Shown here: in pieces, positions 52,290 through 60,634 of the stretch
Layout of the letters: every line of letters starts with the position of its first letter
Position numbering within the stretch: the stretch's first letter is position 1
Assembly: GCA_963787645.1 (NCBI GenBank)
Contig: CAWBDS010000003.1
Span: forward strand, 186,001 to 250,000
DNA: 64,000 bases
Reading direction: 5' to 3'
DNA from: Palsa-504 sp963787645
GTDB lineage: Bacteria > Actinomycetota > Actinomycetes > Streptosporangiales > Streptosporangiaceae
Notes under the pieces: generated by a model
What the model was told of the DNA's origin: nothing
Database searches by the model: none
Seen by the model: only the letters and a program-made list of their open reading frames with translations
Position numbers and translations under genes: made by a program

Positions 52290-53051
52290 ATGGCCACCAC
52301 CGTACAAATCCCGGCCCCGAAAGCAGCCCGGAGAATCCCGATGACCTCCACGAGAAAGACCGCGCTGGTCGCGGGCGTATGCTACCTGGTTACCTTCGTC
52401 TCGATCCCCACGCTCGCCCTGTACGGCCCGGTGACCAACCACCGGGACTGGGTGATCAGCTCCGGCTCCCACACCGGCGTGCTCGTGGGCGCCTTCCTCG
52501 AGGTGATCGTGGCCCTAGCCGGCATCGGCACCGCCGTCGCGCTCTACCCGGTGGTCAGGCGGCAGAACGAAGGCTCCGCGCTCGGCTTTGTCGCGGCCCG
52601 CGTCGTGGAAGCCGTCATGATCTTCACCGGGGTGGTCAGCCTCCTGTCGCTGGTGACCTTGCGACAGGACCTGGGCGCAGCGGCCGGAGCAAATGCGGCC
52701 GCCCTGGTCACCGCCGGCGCGTCGCACGTCGCGGTCTACAAGTGGACGTTCCTGCTCAGCCAGAGTCTGATGCCGGGTATCAACGCACTGCTGCTGGGCT
52801 CCTTGATGTTCCGGTCCCGGCTCGTGCCGCGCATCATTCCGCTGCTGGGCCTCATCGGAGCCCCGTTCCTCATCTGCACCGTCATCGCGACGCTGTTCGG
52901 CGGCATGAAGCTGGGCTCCCCCGAGCTCGCCGCGATCCCCGTGGCGGCCTGGGAGCTCTCGCTCGGCGTGTGGCTGGTCGTCAAGGGCTTCAGGCCCTCC
53001 CCGATCACCGCCGCCATAGACGCGCCCGCTTACCGGGACGTCGCCGTCTAA
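52290..53051 (+). CDS. DUF4386 family membrane protein
   Basis: 253 residues with six to seven hydrophobic helices. 'RKTALVAGVCYLVTFVSIPTLALYGPV', 'GVLVGAFLEVIVALAGIGTAVALYPVVRRQNEGSALGFVAARVVEAVMIFTGVVSLLSL' and 'WTFLLSQSLMPGINALLLGSLMFRSRLVPRIIPLLGLIGAPF' match the DUF4386 pattern (ALYP-hhRR-x-x-x-alg-hv-x-R-hhE). An ATG at 52341 (MTSTRK) is an alternative start that would drop a hydrophilic leader. The function is unknown; the family often accompanies LAL-type regulators, as here. Confidence 0.88.
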   Translation: MATTVQIPAPKAARRIPMTSTRKTALVAGVCYLVTFVSIPTLALYGPVTNHRDWVISSGSHTGVLVGAFLEVIVALAGIGTAVALYPVVRRQNEGSALGFVAARVVEAVMIFTGVVSLLSLVTLRQDLGAAAGANAAALVTAGASHVAVYKWTFLLSQSLMPGINALLLGSLMFRSRLVPRIIPLLGLIGAPFLICTVIATLFGGMKLGSPELAAIPVAAWELSLGVWLVVKGFRPSPITAAIDAPAYRDVAV

Positions 53052-53100
53052 CCGCCGGGTCATACGGCCGGGCCCGCCAGCGGGCCCGGCCGTTCCGTGC

Positions 53101-54453
53101 TCATCGGACCCGCCGCACCGGCAAGATGGCCGCCGCGCCGATGATGGCGCAGACTCCGGCGACCATGTACAGCACGCCGTAGCTGCCGCCGCCGATGGCC
53201 AGGATGGCCGGCGCGAGCGCCGGGGCGAGGGCAAAGGGAAGAGCCCCGGCGATGTTGAACACCCCGAGATCTTTGGCCACGTGCTGCTGGTCAGGCAGCA
53301 CATCCACCACGAGCGCCAGGTCGACGGCGGCGTAGACGCCGAAGCCGAGCCCGCTAATGGCCATGCCGACCAGGAACCCGCTGAAGCTGCTGGCGATGGC
53401 GATCACGAACAACGCCAGCCCGTACACGACCGACGCGGCCAAGACGAAGATCTTCCGCCGGCCGGTCCGGTCAGAAAGCCGCCCGCCGATGACCGAAGCG
53501 GCGACGACCACGACGGCCTGGGCGAGGGTGCCCAGGAATATCTGCTCCGGCACGTCAGCCTTGGCCGTCCTGATCTTGTCCAGCAGGTAGTAGGCCTGGT
53601 AGGTGGTCAGGAAGGCGTAAGCCAGGACGACCATGAAACGGCTGGCGAAAGCCCAGGAGAAGTCGCGGTTCTTTCGCGGGTTGAGATAAAACGTGCCGGC
53701 GAATTCCCGTAGCGACCATTTCGGCTTATCCGCCCGCTCGAGCCGTCGATCATTCAGGGTGACCGCGAAGAGGAGGACGAAAAACCCGCCGATCGCGCAC
53801 GGGGCCAGGAACATGACGAACAGGCTGCCGGTGAACAGCTTGACCACGAACGCGCCGCACACCGACCCGATGGGCGTGCAGACGCCGAGCACCCCGGAGA
53901 CCTGGCCGCGCTGCACGGACGGAACCTGGTCCGGCAGCACCGCCACCATCGTGGCCAGCAGCGCGTTGAAGAACAGCTCGGCGATGCACCATCCGGCCAG
54001 CACGACCGGGACGCTGGGGGCCAGCGCGACGATCAGGATGCCGGCCGAACCGCCCGCCAGGCCGGCGATCATCCAGGGCCGCCGCATGCCCAGCTTCGAG
54101 GCGGTGCGGTCGCTCATCCGGCCGAAGAACGGATTGCCGACCATGGCCACCAGGGCACCGACCCCGGCCACCAGGGCCAGGCTGGCCGGCGCCCGGCTGA
54201 GCCCCACCAGTGAGTCAACCTTCAGGGCCAGCGTGACCAGCAGGGGCGCGAGGAACAGCAGGGAGGTGCTCATGTACGCCACCGTGTACAGCGAGATGAA
54301 ACCCCACCCGACCCTGCGTGCCGAGGGTGGCCCGGGCTCCAGCGCCCCCTCGGCCGCGGTCCGGTCCGTCAACCCGCGCCGCGCGGTACCGGGCCAGGCC
54401 GCAGCCCCCGCCAACCGCACTACCCGTGAAGGCATGATGGCCCTTAAGGGCAT
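53101..54453 (-). CDS. MFS transporter, GPH/sugar-cation symporter-like
   Basis: 450 residues from the ATG at 54453, chosen because AGGAGAGG lies just upstream; starts at 54504 and 54435 are also open. After a ~40-residue leader there are twelve helices. 'VAMVGNPFFGRMSDRTASKLGMRRPWMIAGL' is the helix 2-3 loop with G-x-x-S-D-R-T and RR-x-W-x, typical of GPH/SLC45-like symporters, and GGRLSDRTGRRKIFVLAASV is its second-half counterpart. A glycoside or sugar substrate is likely but unproven. The ~280 bp upstream (54454-54731) hold no gene. Confidence 0.87.
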   Translation of the reverse strand: MPLRAIMPSRVVRLAGAAAWPGTARRGLTDRTAAEGALEPGPPSARRVGWGFISLYTVAYMSTSLLFLAPLLVTLALKVDSLVGLSRAPASLALVAGVGALVAMVGNPFFGRMSDRTASKLGMRRPWMIAGLAGGSAGILIVALAPSVPVVLAGWCIAELFFNALLATMVAVLPDQVPSVQRGQVSGVLGVCTPIGSVCGAFVVKLFTGSLFVMFLAPCAIGGFFVLLFAVTLNDRRLERADKPKWSLREFAGTFYLNPRKNRDFSWAFASRFMVVLAYAFLTTYQAYYLLDKIRTAKADVPEQIFLGTLAQAVVVVAASVIGGRLSDRTGRRKIFVLAASVVYGLALFVIAIASSFSGFLVGMAISGLGFGVYAAVDLALVVDVLPDQQHVAKDLGVFNIAGALPFALAPALAPAILAIGGGSYGVLYMVAGVCAIIGAAAILPVRRVR

Positions 54454-54731
54454 GATGATCCTCTCCTGCGCACCCGCCACAACTGCCCGCGCAATCGCTT
54501 GCATTGTCGGCAGCCGCGGCGCTAACGGCGCAGTCCCCGAAGAACGGAGCGCGGTGAGGGACCGGTGCTCCTATCTGCCCTCGGCTTGGCTGCGCGCTAA
54601 AACGCCACCGAGGTTTAGAGCAGCCAGAGGAAACTCAATCTCGCTTACCCGCAAGTAAACGAGAACACCGTCCTGATTCGGACACTACGCCCCATCCGCA
54701 CGACGGACAAGCAGGCTGCCGCTATCGCGAG

Positions 54732-55412
54732 CTACGGTCCGCGCCGGTCCTTGGACGGCTTACGGGCTGGCTTCGCACGCCGCCTGTGACGCCACACGCG
54801 CCAGGCAATATAGCCCGCCAGCAGCACGGCCAGCGCGATCAGCACGTACAACGAGTACTCGGTGATGTCGTGATAGGTCGTGCCGATGTGGTTGCCCGCC
54901 AGGTAACCGAGGCTCACCCAGGTCCCCACCCACAAGGCGGCGCCGAGCGCATTGAAGGCAAGGAAGCGCAGCCATCGCATGCCGGTGATGCCGGCGACGA
55001 TCCCGTTGGCCTGCCGGAGCACCTCGATAAAGCGCGCGACCGTGATGATCCAGCCGCCGTGCCGTTCGAAGAAGGCCTCGGCCTGGTCTAGCCGTTCCTC
55101 GGTGAGGCGTATGTAGCGGCCCCAGCGCAGGACCAGCGCGCGGCCGCCGAAATGCCCGATGGCGAAGCCGATGTTGTCGCCGAGGACGGCGGCGGCGAAC
55201 CCGACCACGCCGACCGCCACGACGTTGAGCCTGCCCGCGCCGGCGTAGACCGAGGCGGCGATGAGCACCGTCTCGCCCGGGAGCGGAATCCCGAAGTCCT
55301 CGATCATGACGAACAGCAAGATGGCCCAGTAGCCGAAGTGATTCAGCGGCCCGGCCAGCGACTCGAGGAAGCCGGGCAGCGGCGGGTTACTGCCGCTGGC
55401 CAGGATGTGCAT
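54732..55412 (-). CDS. DedA family membrane protein
   Basis: 226 residues. The DedA/SNARE-associated signature is clear: HFGYWAILLFVMIEDFGIPLPGETVLIAASVYAG (E...P.PGE), LGDNIGFAIGHFGGRALVLRWGRYIRLTEERLDQAEAFFERHGGWIITVARFIEVLRQANGIVAGITGMRWLRF (R-F-x-x-x-x-R). About five hydrophobic segments, two of them re-entrant, and a basic C-terminus (HRRRAKPARKPSKDRR). DedA proteins are lipid scramblases; UptA members recycle undecaprenyl phosphate. Which branch this belongs to cannot be told by eye. Confidence 0.93.
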   Translation of the reverse strand: MHILASGSNPPLPGFLESLAGPLNHFGYWAILLFVMIEDFGIPLPGETVLIAASVYAGAGRLNVVAVGVVGFAAAVLGDNIGFAIGHFGGRALVLRWGRYIRLTEERLDQAEAFFERHGGWIITVARFIEVLRQANGIVAGITGMRWLRFLAFNALGAALWVGTWVSLGYLAGNHIGTTYHDITEYSLYVLIALAVLLAGYIAWRVWRHRRRAKPARKPSKDRRGP

Positions 55413-55826
55413 GCTAGTCCCTCCTGCTGGGCGGGTACCTGCGGGCCGCAGGCCAATCCTTCTACATACCCGAAGACCCGGAACGACCGCTAGGCAGTTG
55501 CTCTAGGTGACCCTTGGCAGGGCATCATGCACAGACCCGGCCAGCATCGTTCGTTCCACGAACTGGGGCTAAGAGGGGGTAAACACCTCTTCTGGCCTGG
55601 GAGCCGGTGAGTGGATTCGTTCCATGCGGGCGGCACTCGATGACCTTTGAACGTAACCGAGCGTAGACGCTCTGGCCTCGCCCATAGGCGGCTACGTGTA
55701 ATCGCTCCAGGGCAGTAACACCTGGCCTGGGCGATGGTCCTACCTGGACGGCCTCTTCAGCCATTCGGCGACCTACGTTCCCGCCGGAATACAGCTGTTT
55801 CAGGGGAACCCCGGCACACCAAGTCG
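55413..55826. other. Intergenic region with a degenerate tRNA-Thr 3'-end copy
   Basis: No credible gene. At about 55591-55619 the sequence TCTGGCCTGGGAGCCGGTGA and the following GTGGATTCG closely resemble 59127-59154, which is the 3' end of tRNA-Thr plus flank, in the same orientation. Over the 19 nt GAGCCGGTGAGYGGATTCG there is one difference. This could be the far attachment site of the element next to tRNA-Thr, much decayed. Confidence 0.45.
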
Positions 55827-56186
55827 TTAGCCTGGTGCGGTGAAGTGGCCTGGCGTCTGGCTGACCGCGATGCTGTAGTGAGCCTGGGTTCCGCTGGTCG
55901 AGTTCACCCGCAGCTTAACGGGATAGGTGACGGTGGACCCTTGCGGGGTGAGCGAGCAGTACATGACGGTGCCGACCTTGCCGCTGAGGTTTCCGGGGCA
56001 CACCACTTTCGGGACGGGCTGGTTTGCCTGCCGGGCGAGCGTGTTGGCTACCTGGGTCTGAAGGGTGTTCCTGGAAACACTCGGCGTTTCGCCGATGCTG
56101 ACATGGGCGCTGCAGCCAGCGACGAGCCAGCCTCCGGCCGCTACCGCGACGATGACGGCCAGGATGTGCCGTGTCCCTCTTAGCAT
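55827..56186 (-). CDS. DUF4333 lipoprotein
   Basis: 119 residues. A signal peptide (HILAVIVAVAAGGWLVAGC) ends in a lipobox with the lipidated Cys25. The DUF4333 domain follows: VSRNTLQTQVANTLARQANQPVPKVVCPGNLSGKVGTVMYCSLTPQGSTVTYPVKLRVNS, with its paired cysteines in V-x-C-P-x-x-L and M-Y-C that probably form a disulfide. It is anchored to the outer face of the membrane. Function unknown; common in mycobacteria and relatives, often in several copies. It lies within the putative tRNA-Thr element. Confidence 0.88.
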   Translation of the reverse strand: MLRGTRHILAVIVAVAAGGWLVAGCSAHVSIGETPSVSRNTLQTQVANTLARQANQPVPKVVCPGNLSGKVGTVMYCSLTPQGSTVTYPVKLRVNSTSGTQAHYSIAVSQTPGHFTAPG

Positions 56187-56287
56187 GCGATTAACTCCAG
56201 GCTGATCGTGCTTGACTACCGGCGCTCACAACATGCTCACCGAGTTCGCAAGGGTGGCTGACATGTCACCTAGAGCCCTCCACGGGA

Positions 56288-56995
56288 TCATTGAGTGCCT
56301 CCTGATTCTGGGCGGTTCACCAGCGCGCCGAACCTCCGGCGGGTCCGCCGCAGGACGATTACGACATAAAGGCCGATGAGGATAAACCCCAGCACTATCG
56401 TCAGCACGATCCCGATCACAAAGCTGGCCCCCGGGACGCCGGGGCCGATCGCCAGCTCAGCGCCCGCGACCGACCCGGCCGGGTCGGCATCCCAGACGCG
56501 GAACCGGCCAGGATGCACGACCAGGATCCTGAACACCGTCACGCCGTGCTGGCTGCCGAGGCTGAAGCTGCTCCCCAGACCGGTGGCCGTCAGGTCCGTC
56601 ACACTGGCTCCGACCGAGGCCGGCGTGACGTGCAGGGAGATCGGCGGGACATAAGCAGCGCTCGCCGCCGAGCCGGCCTGCTCGTAATAGATCACGTTGC
56701 TGCCGGCATGGGTCAGGCTGACCACGCCGCCGCGCGGCAACGGCACCCGGGCCAGCGCGGTTATTGCACTGTTCAGCCGCACGGCCCCGATGACCGCAGG
56801 GACCGCGACCACCGCCATGAGCAGCAGCATGCTCAGGCTCCAGAGGAAGCCAGGCCGCTGGCGCCCTGGCGTATGCCGGGACGGCCGACGGCCATAGCCG
56901 CCGAACGGCCCGCCGAACCAACCGGACTGCGGGGTGAACCCACCCGGCTGCTGGGCGAAGTCACCACCTGACGGCTGGCTCCGGGAATACGTCAT
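56288..56995 (-). CDS. Membrane protein with extracytoplasmic domain (unknown function)
   Basis: 235 residues. A Gly/Gln/Pro-rich cytoplasmic leader (1-48) precedes a first transmembrane helix (FLWSLSMLLLMAVVAVPAVIGAV). A ~125-residue beta-rich outer domain follows (PLPRGGVVSLTHAGSNVIYYEQAG, ISLHVTPASVGASVTDL, TVFRILVVHPGRFRVWDAD), then a second helix (FVIGIVLTIVLGFILIGLYVVIVL) and a basic tail. I do not recognise a named family, although similar layouts occur in actinomycetes. It shares strand and spacing (about 100 bp) with the DUF4333 lipoprotein gene, so the two may be expressed together. Confidence 0.7.
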   Translation of the reverse strand: MTYSRSQPSGGDFAQQPGGFTPQSGWFGGPFGGYGRRPSRHTPGRQRPGFLWSLSMLLLMAVVAVPAVIGAVRLNSAITALARVPLPRGGVVSLTHAGSNVIYYEQAGSAASAAYVPPISLHVTPASVGASVTDLTATGLGSSFSLGSQHGVTVFRILVVHPGRFRVWDADPAGSVAGAELAIGPGVPGASFVIGIVLTIVLGFILIGLYVVIVLRRTRRRFGALVNRPESGGTQ

Positions 56996-57274
56996 GGGAC
57001 TGCCCTTCCGGGCTCGGTGCTGTCCGACGGTTCTGACCAGTACGCCAGAACTAAATGGCAGTTATAGCGCACCGCCCGCGGCCCTTGCCGTATATCGGGC
57101 AAAATCGCCGTTAACTGCCAGAAGCCGCAAAAGTGGCTTGATGCAGCCTGCCCCGCGACGCCCCACGCCTGGCGCGTGGCGCTCGAGAAGAAGACGTCCC
57201 CAACTCAGCGCCCTGGTCTTCCTCGCCACGGCATGCCCATCGTGCTGGGCGGGCCGGACCCGCGCCGTCCGCGA

Positions 57275-57504
57275 ATGGCCGAGATGGTGACGGCGCTGGC
57301 CGGCGGCCAGCAGACGCTCGGCGCCGCGGTCGACGCGTTCCTCGCCCAGCCCCGGCCGGCCACCACCGCCCGCACCTACGCCCGCACCCTGGAGCGGCTG
57401 GCCCGCCGGGAACCTGGCCCTGCGCGCCCGCCGCGCGGCGGTCGAGGACGACACCCGGGCATCCCGCTGCCCGAGCTGGAACGCCTGTGGGAGCTGAGGT
57501 TACC
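57275..57504 (+). pseudogene. Tyrosine recombinase, core-binding domain remnant
   Basis: From the ATG at 57275: MVTALAGGQQTLGAAVDAFLAQPRPATTARTYARTLERLA is the SAM-like core-binding domain of a XerC/D-type recombinase (TLGAAVDAFL...TARTYARTL). The text then breaks: RRAAVEDDTRAS continues in a second frame and PLPELERLWEL in a third, together approximating the R-R-x-V-x-D-x-T-R-A-I-P-x-x-x-L-E-x-L-W linker to the catalytic domain, which is absent. It is oriented against the intact integrase next door, so it is from a different event. Confidence 0.6.
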
Positions 57505-57531
57505 CAGGGCCCGCGTGCAGCGGCGCGCGCG

Positions 57532-59046
57532 TCAGCCGGTCTGGCCTTCAGACCTAGCGGTCAGCTTTGCGAGATACGCTGCCGCGCGCCGGTCGACCTC
57601 GGGGACCGGGTCCGCGTAGTGCCGCAGGGTCGCCGCGCCGCCGCTGTGGCCGAGGCGGGCAGCAGTGTTTCGGAGGTCGAATCCGCCGGCTAGGAGCTGG
57701 CTGGCGGTGTAGTGCCGGCCGCCCTTGATGTCGAGCTTCACTCCGGCCGCAGCGGCGACCTCAGCCACTTTGTGCGTGGCCCAGTCCGGATTCCACGGCC
57801 GGACGTGGGCCGGATCGTTGGAGAACAGGTAGGCGTCATCGCGCAGCGCGACGCCGACCGCGGCCAGTTCGGCCCCGATCTGGTCCAGGTAGGTCGCGGT
57901 CAGTGTGCAGGTGTCCGGATCGATGGCCAGCCAGCGGTCCTGGTGCGTCTTGGTGTCCTTGCGGACGCGCTGGCCCCCCCGGACGACGTAGTTAAAGGCG
58001 ACGTGGACTAGGCCCCGGCCGAGGTCGACGTCGCGGACCTGCAGGCCACAAAGCTCGCCGCGGCGCACACCGGTGACCACCACCAGCCACAGGTACAGGC
58101 CTAGGGCGGCACTGCGCGTGCGGGCCTCGGCGATCACCTTGGCCACGTCATCTGGTGAGGTAGCCGGGATGGTCTGGCGGATAGTAGTAGGCGGCTTGGC
58201 CGACTCGGCGGGGTTGCGGTCAGTCCACTCCCACCGCTGGGCGGCCGCGAACGCGCCGGACAGGATGCTGTGGATACCGCGGATCGTGCTGGCCTTCATC
58301 GGGTGGCAGACATGCGGCTTGCACCCGGCGCGACGGCAGTCGTGGCCGGGGCCGGGCCGCCGACGGCTCAGGCGGGGATCGTTGCTTGGCTCTCCAGCTA
58401 CGATCGTGGCGCGGCCGTGTCGCGCGATGATCAGGCCGTGGGCGGTGAGCGTCTCCAGGGCGTGCCGGATGACGCCGGTCCCGATGCCCTGCAGGGCGCT
58501 CAGCTCAGTGATCGACGGCAGCTCGTCGCCGGGCACGAGTATCCCGGATCGGATCGCCTCCGCGAGCGACTCAGCGACCTGCTGCCAGGCTGGGCGGGCG
58601 TCGCGTGGATTGATCTCCAGGACCGGGATGCTGCGGTGCTCGATGAATGGCCTGCCGGTGCAGGACAGGTCACCGCAGCGCTTCAGCTCCGCGTACAGCT
58701 TGTCGAGAATGGGGCCGCGCACCTTCCGCGCCTTCATGGGCCCGAGGGCAGGCTTAATGGTGCGGCGGATGAATCCCTCGTTGGTCTGCCGCGTGGACAC
58801 GTCCCAAGGAGCGATCGCCGCGTACTCGTCCAGCAGCTTGGCCACGGTGGCATCAGACTCGGGAGTGCGGCCTTCCGACGCTTCCTTGAGCAGCCTGCCC
58901 AGCTCGATGTGGGCCTGCTGCTCGGTCTTGGCGGTGGCCTTGAGGCGGATCTCCCGCTTGGTAATCGGATCGATCCCGGCGTACACCCGGGCGCGCCACG
59001 ATCCGCTCGGCAGCTGCTCTACGCAACCTTTGGCGACCCTCGGCAT
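57532..59046 (-). CDS. Tyrosine integrase with an inserted GntR-type DNA-binding domain
   Basis: 504 residues. An arm-binding beta sheet (8-40: GSWRARVYAGIDPITKREIRLKATA) and the first half of the core-binding domain (60-130) come first. Residues ~140-218 form a GntR winged helix (ARPAWQQVAESLAEAIRSGILVPGDELPSITELSALQGIGTGVIRHALETLTAHGLIIARHGRATIV). A Cys/His cluster follows (Cys237, Cys242, His245, Cys247), then the rest of the core domain. The catalytic domain has Arg328 in TGVRRGELCGL, GGRHYTASQLLAGG, RLGHSGG and the nucleophile region LRHYADP. The first His of the usual HxxR box is a Lys here. It lies 87 nt from tRNA-Thr and appears intact. Confidence 0.88.
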   Translation of the reverse strand: MPRVAKGCVEQLPSGSWRARVYAGIDPITKREIRLKATAKTEQQAHIELGRLLKEASEGRTPESDATVAKLLDEYAAIAPWDVSTRQTNEGFIRRTIKPALGPMKARKVRGPILDKLYAELKRCGDLSCTGRPFIEHRSIPVLEINPRDARPAWQQVAESLAEAIRSGILVPGDELPSITELSALQGIGTGVIRHALETLTAHGLIIARHGRATIVAGEPSNDPRLSRRRPGPGHDCRRAGCKPHVCHPMKASTIRGIHSILSGAFAAAQRWEWTDRNPAESAKPPTTIRQTIPATSPDDVAKVIAEARTRSAALGLYLWLVVVTGVRRGELCGLQVRDVDLGRGLVHVAFNYVVRGGQRVRKDTKTHQDRWLAIDPDTCTLTATYLDQIGAELAAVGVALRDDAYLFSNDPAHVRPWNPDWATHKVAEVAAAAGVKLDIKGGRHYTASQLLAGGFDLRNTAARLGHSGGAATLRHYADPVPEVDRRAAAYLAKLTARSEGQTG

Positions 59047-59133
59047 GGCACCAGGATAGGCCGGACCAGTGTCATCCGGTCCACGAACCGGTCCACGAAC
59101 CAGGACCGGATGAGACCAAAATAAACTCTGACC

Positions 59134-59209
59134 TGGAGCCGGTGAGCGGATTCGAACCGCTGACCTGCCGTTTACAAGACGGCTGCTCTGCCTGCTGAGC
59201 TACACCGGC
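59134..59209 (-). tRNA. tRNA-Thr (UGU anticodon)
   Basis: The minus strand folds into a 73-nt cloverleaf plus encoded CCA (59134-59136). The acceptor stem is GCCGGTG/CACCGGC, the anticodon arm GCCGT-CTTGTAA-ACGGC with anticodon TGT, and the T arm AGCGG-TTCGAAT-CCGCT. The discriminator base is U. The intact integrase gene starts 87 nt from its 3' end, the usual arrangement for an integrated element. Confidence 0.95.
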
Positions 59210-59438
59210 GAAGGCTCGCTGCATCGTAGCTCACCGTGGGGCTGCCACGACACAGCTCACTCGTTGCTCCCAGACTATCTTCCCGGGACCGCCCCGGCTC
59301 ACGACGCGGCCAGCGCCGGACCAGCGCGCTGACCTGGCAGCCGAAGGTCACGATCTGATTTCTCAGCGTTCACGGCGGCCGGCCGAATACCGGCAATGGC
59401 GGGAAGGGTTCGCCTGACATCGCAACGAGGGAGTTCAC

Positions 59439-59700
59439 ATGAACACTGCCACTGAGCACTACCGGGTCTCGGCGCACCAGGTACGAACATAATCCAGAAC
59501 CTCACCGACTTCTCGACCTAGGCCTTCCAGACGATGAGCAACCAGGCGTGGTCCGCGAGCAGGCCGAAGCAGTCAATAGCCTCGCTCGGAAGCAGGCAGG
59601 CTCAGTCCGTAACGTCGCGCACGAGCAGGACGAAGCGGGCAAGCAGGCCGCGGAGGCCAGGCCCGGCCAGGTAGCCGACAGGCTAACGAGAAGGCCCCGC
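59439..59700 (+). pseudogene. Remnant of a helical, phasin-like protein
   Basis: Starts with a good site (GAGGGAG) and MNTATEHYRVSAHQVRT. The sequence then reads NIIQNLTDFST, AFQTMSNQ and VREQAEAVNSLARKQAGSVRN, VAHEQDEAGKQAAEARPGQVADRL, but in different frames broken by stops. Joined up it would be an amphipathic, Gln/Ala-rich helical protein like phasins or heparin-binding haemagglutinin-type proteins. Several frameshifts mark it as decayed. The family is a guess. Confidence 0.4.
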
Positions 59701-59770
59701 GCATACCGCGGAACTGACCACGATCGCGGGGGTCGGCCGCACGCGCGGCCGGCCCCGGCGGGCGGCACTG

Positions 59771-60157
59771 CTAGCCGGTCAGCTCACAGTGATCGGCGAG
59801 CCCGGTCACTTCGAAGATCCTGCGCACCACCGGGACGGGATTCTTCACCACCGGCCCGCGGCCGGCCGGCAGGTACCTACCCGCGTGGGTGATCAGCCGA
59901 GCCGACGCGCAGTCGGCGAAGGTGACCTCGGCCATGTCGAAGATCAGCTGGTGCGGCCTAGCCGCCAGGACCGGTACCAGGTGCTCGGACAGCGCCGGCA
60001 CGACCCGGAAGTCCAGCTCACCGCGCAGCACCACGGTGACGGTTTCCAGGTCCCGGCACACCTCGATCGCGAAAGGATCCGGCCGCCGGACGGCACGTGG
60101 CGACGTGGCACTCACGCAGGACCGGGACGGCTGACGGCGCTTGGTGGGAATGATCAT
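59771..60157 (-). CDS. STAS-domain protein (anti-anti-sigma-like)
   Basis: 128 residues from ATG at 60157. A basic, Ser-rich leader (1-30) precedes the STAS fold: FAIEVCRDLETVTVVLRGELDFRVVPALSEHLVPVL, PHQLIFDMAEVTFADCASARLITHAGRYL, then VVRRIFEVTGL. In SpoIIAA-like regulators the helix begins D-S-S-G-L with a phosphorylated Ser; here it is DCASARL, so the standard phosphosite is changed. It may work without phosphorylation, or use the Ser two places on. A partner-switching role in stress signalling is expected. No kinase partner is adjacent. Confidence 0.82.
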   Translation of the reverse strand: MIIPTKRRQPSRSCVSATSPRAVRRPDPFAIEVCRDLETVTVVLRGELDFRVVPALSEHLVPVLAARPHQLIFDMAEVTFADCASARLITHAGRYLPAGRGPVVKNPVPVVRRIFEVTGLADHCELTG

Positions 60158-60300
60158 CGTTTCGCACCTACCAGTTGTTGCTGCTGGACAGCGATCTGAT
60201 AACGGCTGGCGGAACGCCCGGGGCCGTCCGCGGCTGGCCAGCGTGATGGCGGAGGGCCGGACGTGCTGGCGCAGGCAAGCGCCAGCACGCCCCGGACGCC

Positions 60301-60456
60301 TCACCAGTAGTGCCGGCGGCCTCCGATGCCCCGGCCGACCATGCCGAGAAGCGCGAGGATGAGGCCGACGGCCAAGACGACGATGCCGATGGTCCAGACG
60401 AGGGCGAGCTTCACCAGGAAGCCCACGATCAGCAGGATGATACCGAGAATGATCAT
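60301..60456 (-). CDS. Small DUF6131-like membrane protein
   Basis: 51 residues: two hydrophobic helices (MIILGIILLIVGFLVKLALV and WTIGIVVLAVGLILALLG) joined by a short turn and followed by a Gly/Arg-rich tail ending RRHYW. The ATG at 60456 has a GAAGGGGTTGT leader with a usable AAGGGG site. This matches the DUF6131 type of tiny actinobacterial membrane proteins, thought to be stress-related mainly from its neighbours. It lies between STAS and GAF-ANTAR genes. Confidence 0.8.
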   Translation of the reverse strand: MIILGIILLIVGFLVKLALVWTIGIVVLAVGLILALLGMVGRGIGGRRHYW

Positions 60457-60634
60457 GACAACCCCTTCGGGCAGTTACGAACTGGCTCGGCCGACTGCTG
60501 TCAGGGGGCGGCCTTCCGGAGATCCCAGGCGAGGCCGCGGGGACTAGCGTGCCGACGTTACGACGGGCCGCGGAAGCTGAGGCGGCGTCATTGCGACAGA
60601 TCTCATCCTACCCCACCGCGCCCGGACCCAAACA

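Noticed and set aside
55525..55764. 79-codon minus-strand frame
   Set aside because: No ribosome site or recognisable pattern, and it overlaps the tRNA-Thr-like repeat.
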